A stretch of DNA of 64,000 nucleotides from Metopolophium dirhodum. Taxonomy: Eukaryota; Arthropoda; Insecta; Hemiptera; Aphididae. The stretch's first letter is position 1. Every line of letters starts with the position of its first letter. Positions 63,377-64,000 of the stretch are shown here, one piece after another. The stretch spans positions 23,374,001 to 23,438,000 of the forward strand of contig NC_083566.1 of NCBI RefSeq assembly GCF_019925205.1, read 5' to 3'. A program made the translations under genes and the position numbers. The notes below the pieces were generated by a model. The model saw only the letters and a list, made by a program, of their open reading frames with translations. It made no database searches and had not been told where the DNA came from.

Positions 63377-64000
63377 GGTTTCATATTTTCAACATACCTA
63401 CGCATAATAATTGTCCGTAGATATATTATGGTCGACTGATTCCCTGGACATTCCAATAGATATACCTACTATGGGTTCATAATAGTTTTGAGCAGGTATG
63501 CAAGTTTGTAATAAGTTTACAGTTTTAAATAAATCGATTTTCTGTCTTAAGAATTTCTGTATAGTAATTATATTAGTTTGTTCCTGGCCGTGACACCATG
63601 TATGGAATTTTCACTGTATTCATGCGCTTTGTTATACTTGTATTATACACATTCCAATCAGTTGTATACTATAAACTTTGTCTTATATTTTATGATTCTA
63701 CCAAATAGAATATTTAATAAGCACCTAGTACATTATTTATTAAGTATCAACATTTATGGATGAGTGGAAATGATATCAACCTTGGTCGTATTTTTTGATT
63801 ATTATATAGGTACCTACCTAGTATCTAGCTGTTCGAAACTGTAATAATTAATAAAGTAGATTCAACACTGTAATCAAAATACAACTTTTGTGGTACTTAC
63901 TTTACTATATTATAATATGCCTATTTATATAATAATATTACACGCACTTTGTATAACTTGTTTAAACGATTTATACTCAATGTGTCTGAGTACGAGATAA
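63377..64000. other. AT-rich non-coding stretch
   Basis: Nothing recognisable. It contains aphid-style AGGTACCTACCTAG words near 63810. Confidence 0.5.

Overview
The window looks like nuclear DNA of an aphid (Hemiptera: Aphididae). It is extremely AT-rich and almost gene-free, full of decayed transposons, and repeatedly shows the short palindromic word TAGGTACCTA and (TTA)n/(ATA)n tracts, which I associate with aphid genomes. The only host coding sequence I can support is one 355-bp internal exon on the minus strand at 13066-13420. It has clean splice sites and encodes about 118 residues of what looks like an extracellular, possibly Cache-like, receptor domain. I find no partner exon, so most of the window is probably intron or intergenic DNA around that gene.

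Region by region. 1-13 kb holds two minus-strand SINE-like elements sharing a similar 3' tail (about 1475-1742 and 5296-5676), a 0.9-kb inverted-repeat element with three copies of an ACACGATTGCGTACG motif at each end (8457-9355), and partial copies of a dispersed repeat called 'family A' here. 13-32 kb holds the exon, more family A copies (one split by a hAT MITE), another hAT MITE, an RTE-like repeat, a decayed Mutator-type transposase and a LINE 3' end. 32.1-40.8 kb is a GC-richer island made of two LTR retrotransposons only 22 bp apart: a minus-strand BEL/Pao element (32119-35900) with internal deletions, and a plus-strand Ty3/Gypsy element of the CsRn1 type (35923-40763) that is nearly full length but broken by a stop, a frameshift and a deletion. 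41-64 kb holds further family A copies, a CGGBP1-like hAT transposase fragment, a Mutator-like MITE carrying a transposase C-terminus, a hAT element with perfect 8-bp target duplications, and a Tc1/pogo-type MITE with a hAT MITE 15 bp beyond it.

The parts do not form a pathway. They record successive invasions: SINEs, LINEs, LTR elements and at least three DNA transposon superfamilies (hAT, Mutator, Tc1/mariner-pogo). No bacterial, viral-particle or CRISPR feature was seen. The more unusual items are the palindromic 8457-9355 element, the BEL element that lost its reverse transcriptase core by an apparently in-frame deletion, and the roughly ten-copy unclassified family A.
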